The position numbers and the translations under genes were made by a program. The notes under the pieces are model-generated. The model had not been told where the DNA came from. It ran no database searches and saw nothing but the letters and a program-made list of their open reading frames with translations. Shown here piece by piece: positions 11,787 to 21,522 of a stretch of 64,000 bases of DNA (positions within the stretch are counted from its first letter, which is position 1; every line of letters starts with the position of its first letter). Where the stretch lies: assembly GCF_029931775.1 (NCBI RefSeq), contig NC_079325.1, forward strand, positions 57,024,286 through 57,088,285. Direction: 5' to 3'. This stretch comes from Euleptes europaea. Its lineage: Eukaryota > Chordata > Lepidosauria > Squamata > Sphaerodactylidae.

Positions 11787-12161
11787 CTAATAATCACAAT
11801 AATAATTCCTAATAATTAGAGAACCCCAAAGACTTCAGCCTCTTCTGCAAGGCTCTCAAAAACAGCCTTCCTGACTCAGGCTGTGGTTTGTCTCATCCAG
11901 CAATAATTTATTTCCAGCCTACCAGAAACTTAGATGCAGCATCCTGGCAGTGCCCTGGGGCTAAGGACCTGGTTCTTTCTCGGTCACCTTGCAGATCTAC
12001 CTGGTTTTGCACAAGGTGGGGGGCTTTTTTTGCTGGAGGAACACGAGGAAAACCCAGTCTCCAGGAAAGGAAAACTGTGGCTAGATGCCTTGGGGTATAA
12101 CAGCTACTGAAGACCCTTCGCAATCTGGTCAATAGTTTTCTTTTCCCCAAAGCATCAAAAG
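11787..12161. other. Unassigned intergenic sequence
   Basis: No exon or nameable repeat is seen. Short frames on the two strands overlap and show no domain. Confidence 0.35.
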
Positions 12162-12431
12162 AGAGCCAGGATTGTCGAAGGCTTTCACGGTCAGAGTTCA
12201 TTGGTTCTTGTAGGTTATCCGGGCTGTGTAACCGTGGTCTTGGAATTTTCTTTCCTGACGTTTCGCCAGCAACTGTGGCAGGCATCTTCAGAGTAGTAAC
12301 ACTGAAGGAGAGACACTCTCCTTCAGTGTTACTACTCTGAAGATGCCTGCCACAGTTGCTGGCGAAACGTCAGGAAAGAAAATTCCAAGACCACGGTTAC
12401 ACAGCCCGGATAACCTACAAGAGCCAGGATT
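12162..12431. mobile_element. Fold-back (Penelope-like) element with identical arms
   Basis: A 12-bp target duplication AGAGCCAGGATT lies at 12162-12173 and 12420-12431. Between them is a tail of about 33 bp and then an inverted repeat with arms 12207-12312 and 12316-12421 around ACA; the last two bases of the right arm are target sequence. Reading base by base I find the 106-bp arms identical. Each arm contains a hammerhead-like segment (right arm CTGAAGATGCC, then GGCGAAACGTC). One-sided tail, inverted arms and long target duplications are traits of Penelope-like element terminal repeats. No coding sequence is present. Confidence 0.65.
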
Positions 12432-12765
12432 ATTCAGATAGTGTGTGGAGGGGGTGGGGTGGAAAAGAAACAATGGGGAAAGTCCTCAGTTGTTGAAGAT
12501 TGAGTCAAACCTTTGCAAAGTGCCCATTGTCCACATGATTCCCTGTGAAAGGTCTGCAGTGTGATTATTAATCTTTTCCTCTTTGTCTTCCATCAGCCTC
12601 TCATCTCCAATGCATCCCTCACCTATTATATGCATTGTTTGTAATTTCACCTCCTCATCTTTCATTTGGGAGAAAAAGAACAGTTGGGTGGGCAGGGAGT
12701 CACACCATTAAACACTTTGGTTCCAGATCCTTCACACCCCAGCTGATGCATGCATACTTTTTGAG
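12432..12765. other. Unassigned sequence
   Basis: I see no gene or recognisable repeat between the fold-back element and the CR1 fragment. Confidence 0.35.
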
Positions 12766-13000
12766 CACCGCAATTTAAGAAGGATGTAGACAAGCTGGAA
12801 TGTGTCCAGAGGAGGGCAACAAAGATGATGAGGGGTCTGGAGACCAAGTCCTATGAGGAAATGTTGAAGGAGCTGGGTATGTTTAGCCTGAAGAGGAGAA
12901 AATTGAGAGGGGACATGATAACCATCTTTAAGTACTTGAAGGGCTGTCATATAGAGGAGGGTGCCGAGTTGTTTTCTGTTGCCCCAGAAGGTCGGATTCT
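12766..13000 (+). mobile_element. CR1 LINE fragment (RT C-terminal region)
   Basis: The plus strand carries AAGCTGGAATGTGTCCAGAG, GGGTCTGGAGACCAAGTCC and GTACTTGAAGGGCTGTCAT, the nucleotide form of the CR1 block [11 protein letters not shown]...GLETKSYEE...FKYLKGC. Both ends are truncated and the 3' tail is missing. It belongs to the same subfamily as the copies at 19870-20270 and 39107-40830. Confidence 0.8.
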
Positions 13001-13257
13001 TTGACCGGCCTCCCTGACACTAATTCCCTCTTTGCCCCTCCCACCACGCTTCAGACATCCTGTTTGCATGACCATGTTTTTCAGACATTTTGAATCAGCA
13101 CCGAAGTAAATCTTTATTCAGAATGTTATTTTTAAAACACACACACCTTTTAACTTGGAAAAAAACTGAAGAGGCTTCATAATGTCACAAGGGCAAGCCA
13201 ATCAGTTCGCTGCAAATCTGGCTTCTCCTGGAAACTAGTAGAACTGGTTTCTCCTGA

Positions 13258-13501
13258 ACTCAATCATGCAAGATAATTCACAGTGGGTAGCCGTGTTAGT
13301 CTGTCTGCAGTAGTAGAAAAGGGCAAGAGTCCAGTAGCACCTTAAAGACTAACAAAAATATTTTCTGGCAGGGTATGAGCTTTCGTGAGCCACAGCTCAC
13401 TTCTTCAGATTCTTCAGAAAGCTCATACCCTGCCAGAAAATATTTTTGTTAGTCTTTAAGGTGCTACTGGACTCTTGCTCTTTTCTACTCAATCATGCAA
13501 G
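13258..13501. mobile_element. Fold-back (Penelope-like) element
   Basis: ACTCAATCATGCAAG is duplicated at 13258-13272 and 13487-13501. The element between has a tail of about 40 bp that includes GGTAGCCGTGTTAGTCTG, then arms of about 71 bp (13313-13383 and 13418-13488) with one mismatch seen. The loop holds a GTGAGC...GCTCAC hairpin followed by a complement of GAAA, resembling stem II of a hammerhead ribozyme on the minus strand with a variant core. The GCTCATACCCTGCCAGAAAAT motif is a widespread reptile repeat. Confidence 0.65.
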
Positions 13502-13597
13502 GAAGATGAGACATAAGAGCAAGACAGTGTGGCTGCAATTCCAACGTTTGGACGTACACACATTCCAGTTGGGTCCTTTCTGAGTATCTCCCTCATA

Positions 13598-13800
13598 TAG
13601 GGTTGCCAGGTCCCTCTTTGCCATCAGCGGGAGGTTTTTGGGCGGAGCCTGAGGATGGTGGCATTTGCGGAGGAGAAAGACTTCAATGCCATAGAGTCCA
13701 ATTGCCAAAGTGACCATTTTCTCCAGGGGAACTGATCTGTATCAGCTGGAGATCAGTTGTTACAGCAGGAGATCTCCAGCTAGTACCTGGAGGTTGGGGA
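13598..13800 (+). repeat. MITE-like repeat
   Basis: A plus-strand copy of the family described at 2459. It starts GGGTTGCCAGGTCCCTC, contains GACTTCAATGCCATAGAGTC and CAGGAGATCTCCAGCTAG, and ends near GTACCTGGAGGTTGGGG. The last bases of the terminal repeat are lost. Confidence 0.7.
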
Positions 13801-13904
13801 GAAAAAAACACCTATGCTATAACAATATGGTCTGGCAAAAGAAATAGCACTAGGCTCAAAAGAGCCACACTTGATATCTCTGACCAGGCCTTTCTGCTCC
13901 TACC

Positions 13905-14030
13905 TTTGAGGGTAGTCACAGTTCCCTTAGAGCTCTCCCCACCCCACCTACCTCACAAGGTGTCTGTTGTGGGGAGAGGAAGGTGAGATTGTAAGCTGGT
14001 TTGATTTGCCTTAAAAGGTAGAGAAATAGG
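13905..14030 (+). mobile_element. tRNA-SINE 3' fragment
   Basis: This stretch matches the body of the SINE at 38863-39106: ACCTACCTCACAAGGTGTCTG, TGTGGGGAGAGGAAGGTGA, then AAGCTGGTTTGATT. The tRNA-like head is absent, so this is a 5'-truncated or partly deleted copy. Confidence 0.55.
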
Positions 14031-14936
14031 GGTGCCAACCTCCAGGTACTATATAAGGCAAATATGCACTAGTACTAACAGGATAGTTAGGAAAACTCTA
14101 GTACCAGGCTCACCAAACAAAATAAATAATTACACAAGCAAACTATGCAAACATGTATTGTGAACGTAAACATCTACAAACAAGTGCAAACATCAAAGAG
14201 AATATATACAAGTGAATCCACAAGGGAGAATTGGAAAGTCTCTTTCAAGGTAGGTCTCTATCAGAGTAAGTGAAAGTCTTATCTCAAGGTAGTTTCTTCA
14301 GATAATAACCCCAAGTGGAACAACTGTAGCCATTTTGAGCAGCCTTCTGGTGCATTTAGACTGAATACTTGTATTAAACTGCTATTATTGCATCTACTAA
14401 GATAAATGATATATATTAAGAAGATATTAGCTGATGAAGCTGCAATTACGCAGTGAAAACGCTCGTGAACATCCGGACGGCGTTACTGTGGACCTTCTCC
14501 CCTTTGTTCCACTTGGGGTTATTATCTGAAGAAACTACCTTGAGATAAGACTTTCACTTACTCTGATAGAGACCTACCTTGAAAGAGACTTTCCAATTCT
14601 CCCTTGTGGATTCACTTGTATATATTCTCTTTGATGTTTGCACTTGTTTGTAGATGTTTACGTTCACAATACATGTTTGCATAGTTTGCTTGTGTAATTA
14701 TTTATTTTGTTTGGTGAGCCTGGTACTAGAGTTTTCCTAACCTCCAGGTACTAGCTGGAGATCTGCTGCTATTACAACTGATCTCCAGCCGACAGAGATC
14801 AGTTCCCCTGAAGAAAATGGCCACTTGGCAATTGGACTCATGGCATTGAAGTCCCTCCCCTCCCCAAACCCTGCCCTCCTCAGGCTCTGCCCCAAAAACC
14901 TTCCGCCGGTGGCAAAGAGGGACCTGGCAACCATAT
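14031..14936 (-). repeat. MITE-like repeat split by a fold-back element
   Basis: A minus-orientation copy of the family described at 2459. It starts GTGCCAACCTCCAGGTACTA, breaks off at 14051, and resumes at 14739 with the duplicated target, running through CAACTGATCTCC and CTCCCCTCCCC to GGACCTGGCAACC near 14931. The break is explained by the insertion at 14052-14738. Confidence 0.7.
14037..14753. mobile_element. Fold-back element with hammerhead ribozyme core
   Basis: A 15-bp duplication AACCTCCAGGTACTA (14037-14051, 14739-14753) bounds a 687-bp element. A tail of about 35 bp is followed by arms 14087-14322 and 14505-14740, which appear identical. The 182-bp loop contains CTGATGA at 14431-14437, a CTGC/GCAG stem II, GAAA at 14455-14458, and an AACGC/GCGTT stem III followed by A. 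That fits the conserved hammerhead core with UA at the cleavage position. Stem I is weak by eye. The structure fits a Penelope-like terminal repeat pair; no reverse transcriptase is present. Confidence 0.7.
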
Positions 14937-14959
14937 AGAGAAAGTCGGCATATAAAAAC

Positions 14960-17690
14960 TGAAGTGCCCACAATAAAGGTATTTTACCTGTGGCACTATT
15001 AACTGCCCCTGTGTACATGAACAGGTGCAGGAACCTCCTTTTTAGACGTGACACCCCCCTCTGTCTTCTCTTGCTTTCCTTCTTCACTCAGTTTGCATAA
15101 AGCACATACAAAAAAACATTCCTCAATGTGCAACATAGCGCGTTATCTATTACAAAGACCTTCATGTCCCAGCAAAAGACTTTGCTTTGAAGAATTACTT
15201 GTTGATCTCGGTTGTCAAGAATGACATCCATGGGAACCGCAGGATTGTATCGTATTGAAATCCATTGTTAGAAATCTATAAAGCTTGAACAATTCTAAAC
15301 AGCAATGTGATTCTTTCTTTTGCTTTTGGGCTGGAGAGATTTGATCCCAGCTTTGTACTGTTTAAAACTTGGTACAATTAAATAGTAAGCTGTTAAAATA
15401 ATTCCTGATCTCCAGTGCGTTATCCTTGATCGGACCTATCTGGATAGCATTTCTATGCACTACATAATGGTGACCCCGACGTGATAGGTGAGCCAATTTT
15501 ACCTGTCCCAAAACAAGTTTGGGGAAGGGAATAATCCGCCTTTAGGATTTTCCCTGGCTTTCATAGCCTTCCTGGAGTAAACCTCCTGAAGGATTTCTGA
15601 TGCTCATGCGCAACCGGACCATTTAGTCAGGGAGAATTCAGCTTTTCCTCGGGGACGGCAGATCCAGTGAAGGCTTCCCGAACGCCAGCGCCCTCAATCT
15701 GGAGATCAGCACGACAGAGGGGAAACTGATTTTGTGAGTATATTGTGAAAAGAGAAAATACTGGGACATGCATATATTTCTATTCTTTGAGTGTTTGAGG
15801 TGGCTGTGTGATCCTTTACGCGGACTTCCATTTAGGAGGCGTTGACTGAGGTTTTGGTTGAGATTCTGGGTATTCCGCTAGGAAGCCAGCCTACCTGCCT
15901 GATTGTTGTTAACCCCCTGTTCTACAGTCTGACCAAAGAGACCCCTTATTCTGCTGTGATCCCTTTTCCCCTGTGTTTCCTGTCTGTGTGACTGAATGAG
16001 CCGACCTGCATAGTGACAGCTAGGTTTCCATTGTTCTAGGGATTCCGGGCAGGGAGAGGGATTATAAGAGACATATACCTTTGTAGGTGCGTTTGGGCCC
16101 CAGGTCTGCAGCATCTTGCCACGATCCACGCATCGAGAAAATCTCCTGTTCCAGCATGGGTCTTGCGTCAAGCATAGAGCACAACCTCATGACATGTATT
16201 GTAAAATATTGGAAAAAGTTGGAAAGTGCACAAGGGTTATCGAAAAAGCAGTTTATTTTCTTTTGCCAGGTAGTCTGGCCTCAGTTTGAGTTTGATGGAG
16301 AGACTAGATGGCCCTGGAGGGCTCACTTGATTACTCTCTTCTCACACTCATGGACCATTTTATGATCAGGACAGGAAATACAGTGAAAAACATTACGTTT
16401 CTTTGTTTTGGGAACTCTGGGGACAGCCCCATCTTGCAGCCAAGTGTGGTCTCATCATTCCCCCTAAGGGAAATGGACTTCACACTGTTGCTTTGTGTCA
16501 AACCCCAAAGATTTTGCCACCTTACATCACTCCCCAGCTGTGCGCACTCCAGCCCAGCACATCTCCAACTCCAGCAGCCCCCACCGCTTCTGGGTTAAAC
16601 TCCACTCCACAACCCAGTGTTTCCCAGCTCAGTGCATCTGTGCCTTCTGCAGCTGGCACACAACAACCCATTCTCTCTCCTGACTTCTACTGTCCCGGCT
16701 TCTACTCTGGCCATAAACCAGGAGCAACCTCTTCCCCAAGCACCACCTGCTCCAGATTCCACTCCAGAAAGTGCATCCAGCCCTGCAGCAGACAGCAAGG
16801 CTGAAGATCAGGCCCCGCTCCCCCGCTCTTCCAAGCAATCGCTTGAAAAAGAAATCAATCAGCTTGGCTCTCCCTCTGACAATGCTCCTGCCATGCTCCA
16901 AGCCCCCAGTGCTCAGATGTTTGAAATCCTGATGCAGACTGGGGAACAGAAAGAGGGGAGAAAGACTGCCACAGCTCTCCAGAGGTACATTGCAGAGAGT
17001 GACAGAAACTGGAGTGAAGAAAGTGGGGCCAGCCATGCCTTGGGGGAAAATCAGTGCAAGGAACAAGGGACGGGAGGTTGGCAACCCAGATGTGGACTTA
17101 TGCCCAACTGGAACAAGCCTCGAAAGTGGCCAGTGCCGGGAGGGCCGAAGAAAACTTTCCCAGCATCAAAGCCAGATGTTTGCTGCTTTCTTGGAGGGTC
17201 CAGCCAGTCAGAGGGTCTTGATAGCTGCCTTCCATCCACCGATCCTGAAGTGTGGGACACAGGCGATCCTGGCTTTGCCAAGTATGCAGCCCCTGCAGCC
17301 CCTCATCTAGTTGAGCTGTTTCCAGATGCACAGGCACTGCAGACGCTCATCAACCCCTTCCTGGATGCAGGCTTCCTCATTTTCGTTACAGCCTGCCAGT
17401 TTGCAGGGGTGGGGTCTGCTACCATCTATGCCTTCCTTGCTCCCTGGGGTAAACTTGGTTTTCGCAACTCTGATGGACAGCTTTTGGGAGATTAAACCTC
17501 TGCTTGAGGACCTGACTCTTCTTCTTCTTCATGTTCTCCTGGGTCCAGTAGGGATTTTAGGCAGCCAAATCAACAGCTGTGGAGACGCCTCTGTTTGCCA
17601 AGGCCCTCTGTGACCTCAGGAGAGAGTGGTCAGAGGGGTCAGGAGAGTCTGGGCAGCCTGAGGAATGGGAAGTTAAGGAGAAGTGCAGAG
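14960..17690 (+). mobile_element. Gammaretrovirus-like ERV fossil: 5' LTR, PBS, gag
   Basis: The 5' LTR (14960-15464) begins TGAAGTGC and ends GCACTACA. Three bases later a primer-binding-like TGGTGACCCCGACGTGAT stands at 15468-15485. After a leader, a gag-like region begins near 16156 with a myristoylation-type MG start and a matrix-like segment (FIFFCQ...VWPQFEF). A proline- and serine-rich stretch follows, and then possible capsid sequence to about 17690. I see no pol, env or 3' LTR. The copy is incomplete and broken in several places, so it is an old, inert fossil. The right end is approximate. Confidence 0.65.
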
Positions 17691-18060
17691 TATCATAAAT
17701 AGAGCCCACTATAACCATCAAGTTGTAGCCAGTTTGTAAGATTTATTAAAGTGCTTTTAAAAATTGTATCACTCAGCCAGTCCACAACAATAACTCATGC
17801 ACTTGCAGTCAAAAAGGCAAAATCAGCGCAACCTCACTTCAGAGTTGTGGTACTTCTCTTCAGGAGTTTGGTCTCTAGTTTTCATTGTGGACACAGATGT
17901 TGAAAATGCCCAACTTCTCCTACCTTGGTTTATCCATCTTTACTGACACGGGAGATGGATCTCTCCCTCTCCAAGGGGTAGAAGAAACTCCATGCTGATT
18001 CTGTTTCCCCCAGATAGCCTATAAATGTGTATCATATTAACAGGTTTGTTGGTGGGTTTT
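17691..18060. other. Unassigned sequence
   Basis: No gene or clear repeat is recognised between the ERV fossil and the X-box-like cluster. Confidence 0.3.
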
Positions 18061-18094
18061 GGGTTTTTTTTTCCAGTGAAGTCATCTGTAAGAA

Positions 18095-18526
18095 GTTACT
18101 TAGCAACCATAAAAAATGTTTTGGAAGTTGCCCCCCCTCCACACACACACACACACAGTCAAAAGCTAAAATGAAATAAAAGAGAGCGGCTGGGACCAGT
18201 TCCACACATCACCCCTTTGGCAAACCAGGCCTGGTGATCTCATGTCCCTGACCCTTATTTCATGTGCATCAGGCTTCTTAGCTGCAAAGAAGTTTCAAAA
18301 ATTGTTGTTTTAAAAACCTGCCTTTAAAAATAAAGGAGGCAATTCAAAAGGATTGTTACATGTGGCCTCGGTGCCTATAGCCATGGTAACAAATGGGTAA
18401 ATAGAACATTGCCAGTGCAGCTATATTGGCGCTTTGTTATTCCAACAGAAACAGAAGATGCTTGGGGCGGGGCGGGGGGATGTCGCCAAACTGGCACAAA
18501 TCATGGTGCACTGTTGCCATAGTGAT
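18095..18526. promoter_or_regulatory. Cluster of three X-box (RFX)-like motifs
   Basis: GTTACTTAGCAACC (18095-18108), ATAGCCATGGTAAC (18377-18390) and GTTGCCATAGTGAT (18513-18526) each resemble the RFX-factor X-box consensus GTTGCCATGGCAAC, with two to four differences. They fall within 432 bp of mostly non-repetitive DNA. RFX sites of this kind occur in ciliary and MHC class II control regions. Whether any is bound is unknown, and no promoter or exon is identified beside them. Confidence 0.3.
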
Positions 18527-18559
18527 TACCTGCGGTTGCACACACGCACGGAAACTCAA

Positions 18560-19718
18560 GGGCCAACAGAGCAAGAGTCAGTGCTTTCTTATTCTGGATT
18601 CTTGGCAACTCAAGTAAATATGAAATTTCTTCTGCATCTTGCCAACTTTTGGTGTGTTTGTGTGGCAGGCACGTGCAAGGAGTTTCAGGGGAGAGGTAAA
18701 TGACTTGATTCTTCAGCTAAGCAGAGAGAAGGTAGCATGCAGCACAGCCTTCCAAGTATCAGTCTTCGAGAATCTCCCAAAGGCTTCAAAGTATAAAATA
18801 CTGCAAGTGTTCTGCTGTGGAGGTGAAACATTCCCTGTTTCCCCAGTTGACTGGCTGGCTTTACATCTTCCTTTCCAGCCATGATGTAATGTTAATGTGT
18901 TTGAAAGGAGAGCAGCGCCAGAAAGAGCATGTTACTAGCCTGTTTCTAAGGATGTCAGAGATGTCAGCTCGGCTAACTCAGGGTCACCCCCAATGGGGGA
19001 GGGGACTTCAGGAGTCTGAGCTCAGGAGGGCCTCTTAATGCAAGTGTGGGAATTGTCGTGGGGGCACCTTTACTGAGGAAGCGCAAGGTGACAAGGCAAG
19101 ATGGTTGGCATGGGCAGGCCTTTTCCCAAGAGAACACAGATGACCTCAGTGGAGATATCAGCATGGGCCGTCACCCAAGCTAGTGGGCCGGTGACTTTGG
19201 CACACTTATTTGCCTTCACTGTTTTTGGGGAAGAGAAGAAGCGCAGATGCTGAAGGATGGAAGGAAACTGGTTTGCAAACAGGGGCTGGGCAAGAGTCAG
19301 CGCGTTGCTGGGCCCAACAAGGACCCACTGCTGATCCTTGACGAGCCCACGGTGCGCCCTCGGGAGCTCCTGGGCACATGGAGCATCACACTCTCCTAAG
19401 CCCTGTTGGTATTGGCTGGGCACATGAATGGGCAAAAGAGCCAGGCGCCACCGCTTCCTCAGTTGTGTGGCTGTGGTTTGGAGCTTGGGAAAACGAGTAT
19501 ACATAAGTGGAGAAAGGTAGCATGTGGTTGACCCCTGAGTCATGCCCGCTGGAACAACAGACTTTGCCCTCTTCCCTCAGTCTTCTGTGCTCCAGGCTAA
19601 ACATGCTCGGTCCCTTACATCTGTCCTCTTGGGCTTGTTTTCTGGACCCCAGACTTGCTTCAGTGAAGCCAGGCCTGCTCGTCCACATCCTTCTTCAAGT
19701 GTGACACCCAGAAAAGAA
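18560..19718. other. Unassigned intergenic sequence
   Basis: I see no exon with convincing splice sites and no nameable repeat. The 157-residue minus frame at 19070-19543 shows no domain. Confidence 0.35.
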
Positions 19719-19719
19719 T

Positions 19720-20328
19720 GAAGGCAAGGAAACAAATGGTGCAGAGAGGAATGGATTCTTTAATAATTTTGACAACCCCTACATGTTTCACGTGCAGCTT
19801 CTTCAGGGGGAATCTTTCAGATTCGTTTTAATAATGTCCCCAAACCTTAACGCATGCATGGGGATGTTACTAAAAAGCTTACTGTAGACAAGCTGGAACG
19901 TGTCCAGAGGAGGGCAACAAAGATGGTGAGGGGTCTGGAGACCAAGTCCTATGAGGAAAGGTTGAAGGAACTGGGTATGTTTGGCCTGAAGAGGAGAAGA
20001 CTGAGAGGGGATATGATAACCATCTTCAAGTACTTGAAGGGCTGTCATATAGAGGAGGGTGCCGAGTTGTTTTCTGTTGCCCCAGAATGTCAGACCAGAA
20101 CCAACAGGTTGAAATGAAATCCAGAGTTTCCATCTAGACATTAGGAATAATTTTCTAACAGTTAGAGAGGTTCCTCAGTGGAACAGGCTTCCTCAGGAGG
20201 TGGTAAGCTCTCCTTCCCTGAAGGTTTTTAAGCAGAGGCTAGATGACCATCTGTCAGCAATGCTATGACCTGTAAAAATTATTAAAGAATCCATTTCCCT
20301 CTGCACCACTTGTTTCCTTGCCTTTGTT
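19720..20328. mobile_element. Fold-back element enclosing a CR1 piece
   Basis: The sequence around 19722-19775 (AAGGCAAGGAAACAAATGG, then GGATTCTTTAATAATTTTG) reappears inverted at 20270-20326 with a few mismatches. The minus strand at 19813-19785 reads CTGAAGAAGCTGCACGTGAAAC, a hammerhead-like core of the variant kind also seen at 12162 and 13258. Between the arms lies a CR1 fragment (19870-20270), so either a fold-back element was split by CR1 or the CR1 was captured. No target duplication was found. Confidence 0.45.
19870..20270 (+). mobile_element. CR1 LINE fragment
   Basis: The plus strand encodes in part [19 protein letters not shown] and KRRRLRGDMITIFKYLKG, followed by the worn block TCTAGACATTAGGAA...CAGGAGGTGGTAAGCTC. 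It ends before the CR1 3' tail and is 5' truncated. It lies between the inverted arms of the fold-back element. Confidence 0.8.
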
Positions 20329-20604
20329 TTGCCTTGGTACGGCCCCCTTCTTTTCTTCACCCAGAAAAGAATGCCACCTTTGAAAAGTTTTGATGGGTTG
20401 AAAAAGTGAGCTGAGATGGGCACTTACCTGGTAGGAGAGGGGGGGGTCTGATCCTGCCCTTAGGGGGGTTCTCATCTGCCTCACACCATCCCCTCCTTGG
20501 GATATTCCTCTTACCTTTTCTCTCCTGCCTCAGTCAGGAGACGAGCAAAGGGCTCTTCAATCCCCTCCTCCCAGACAAGAAGAGTGGCTCAAACAGAGAT
20601 GCCC

Positions 20605-20818
20605 AACCTCGGAGGGTGGTGGAGTCCTAGTCTTTGGAGGTCTTTAAGCAGAGGCTAGATGGGCATATGTCGGGAGGCTTTGATTGTGGGATCCTGCATG
20701 GCGGGGGGAGGGTTGGGGTCACTGGGGATGTGGGGGGAGGTAGTTGTTAATTTCCTGCATTGTGCAGGGGGTTGGACTAGATGACCCTGGTGGTCCCTTC
20801 CAGCTCTATGATTCTAAC
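20605..20818 (+). mobile_element. CR1 LINE 3' end
   Basis: The segment carries GTCTTTAAGCAGAGGCTAGA, the GGGGGTTGGACTAGATGACC box and a TTCCAGCTCTATGATTCTA end, the diagnostic CR1 3' terminus. Only the last 200 bp or so of the LINE are present. Confidence 0.8.
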
Positions 20819-20884
20819 CTGCCATAGAGCTCTGTGTGCAGAAGGTCCCAGCATCAGTTTTTGATTCAAAGGATCTCAGGTAGT

Positions 20885-20990
20885 GCAGCTGGGGAAAGCC
20901 TTTGCCTGAGACCCCCTGCCAGTCCAAATGGATGATCCTGTACCCGGTGGACAACGGCCTGACACAGTCGAAGGCATCTCGTTTACGATT
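20885..20990 (-). mobile_element. SINE body fragment
   Basis: GCCTTTGCCTGAGACCCCCTGCCAGTC followed by a GTGGACAAC-like block resembles the body of the tRNA-derived SINE at 33197-33395 (CTGCCTGAGACC...GTAGACAATACTGACC). The head is missing. Strand and limits are uncertain. Confidence 0.3.
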
Positions 20991-21194
20991 TGCCACATCT
21001 CCACAAAATACGCCCGAAGCAGCTTACGGTAAAAGCAGTAAGCTGACTGAAATACATTAAGCCCGTGAAATAAATAACACCCATAATAAAATAGCAGCCT
21101 AAAATAGCAAGTGTCAGGATTTCACAATGCAACCCAAACAGCTTCAGCGGGGCTTGCCTGCAGGCACAACCAATGTATTAGAACATCCAGGCAA

Positions 21195-21522
21195 TAAGAA
21201 GAAGAAGAAGAAGAACAGTTGGTTTTTATATGCTAACTTTCTCTACCACTTAAGTGAGAATCAAACGGGCTTACAATCACCTTCCTTTCGCCTCCCCACA
21301 ACAGACACCCTGTGAGGTAGGTGGGGCTGAGAGAGCTCTAAGACAGCTGTGACTAGCCCCTGGTCACCCAGCTGGCTTCATGTGTAGGAGCAGGGAAACT
21401 AACCCAGTTCACCAGATTAGCATCTGCCGCTCATGTGGAGGAGTGGGGAATCAAACCCGGTTCTCCAGTTCAGAGTCTAGTGCTCCAAACCACCACTCTT
21501 AACCACTACAGCATGCTAGCTC
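21195..21522 (-). mobile_element. tRNA-derived SINE with (GAA)n tail
   Basis: The minus strand has the GTAGTGGTTAAGAGTGGTGG head near 21510, a box-B-like GGTTTGATTCCC near 21450, the GGTGACC...CACAGGGTGTCTGTTGTGG body and an AGAAAGTTAGCATATAAAAAC end, then the TTCTTC tail seen as AGAAGAAG at 21198-21213. It is close to the copy at 38863-39106. Confidence 0.75.
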
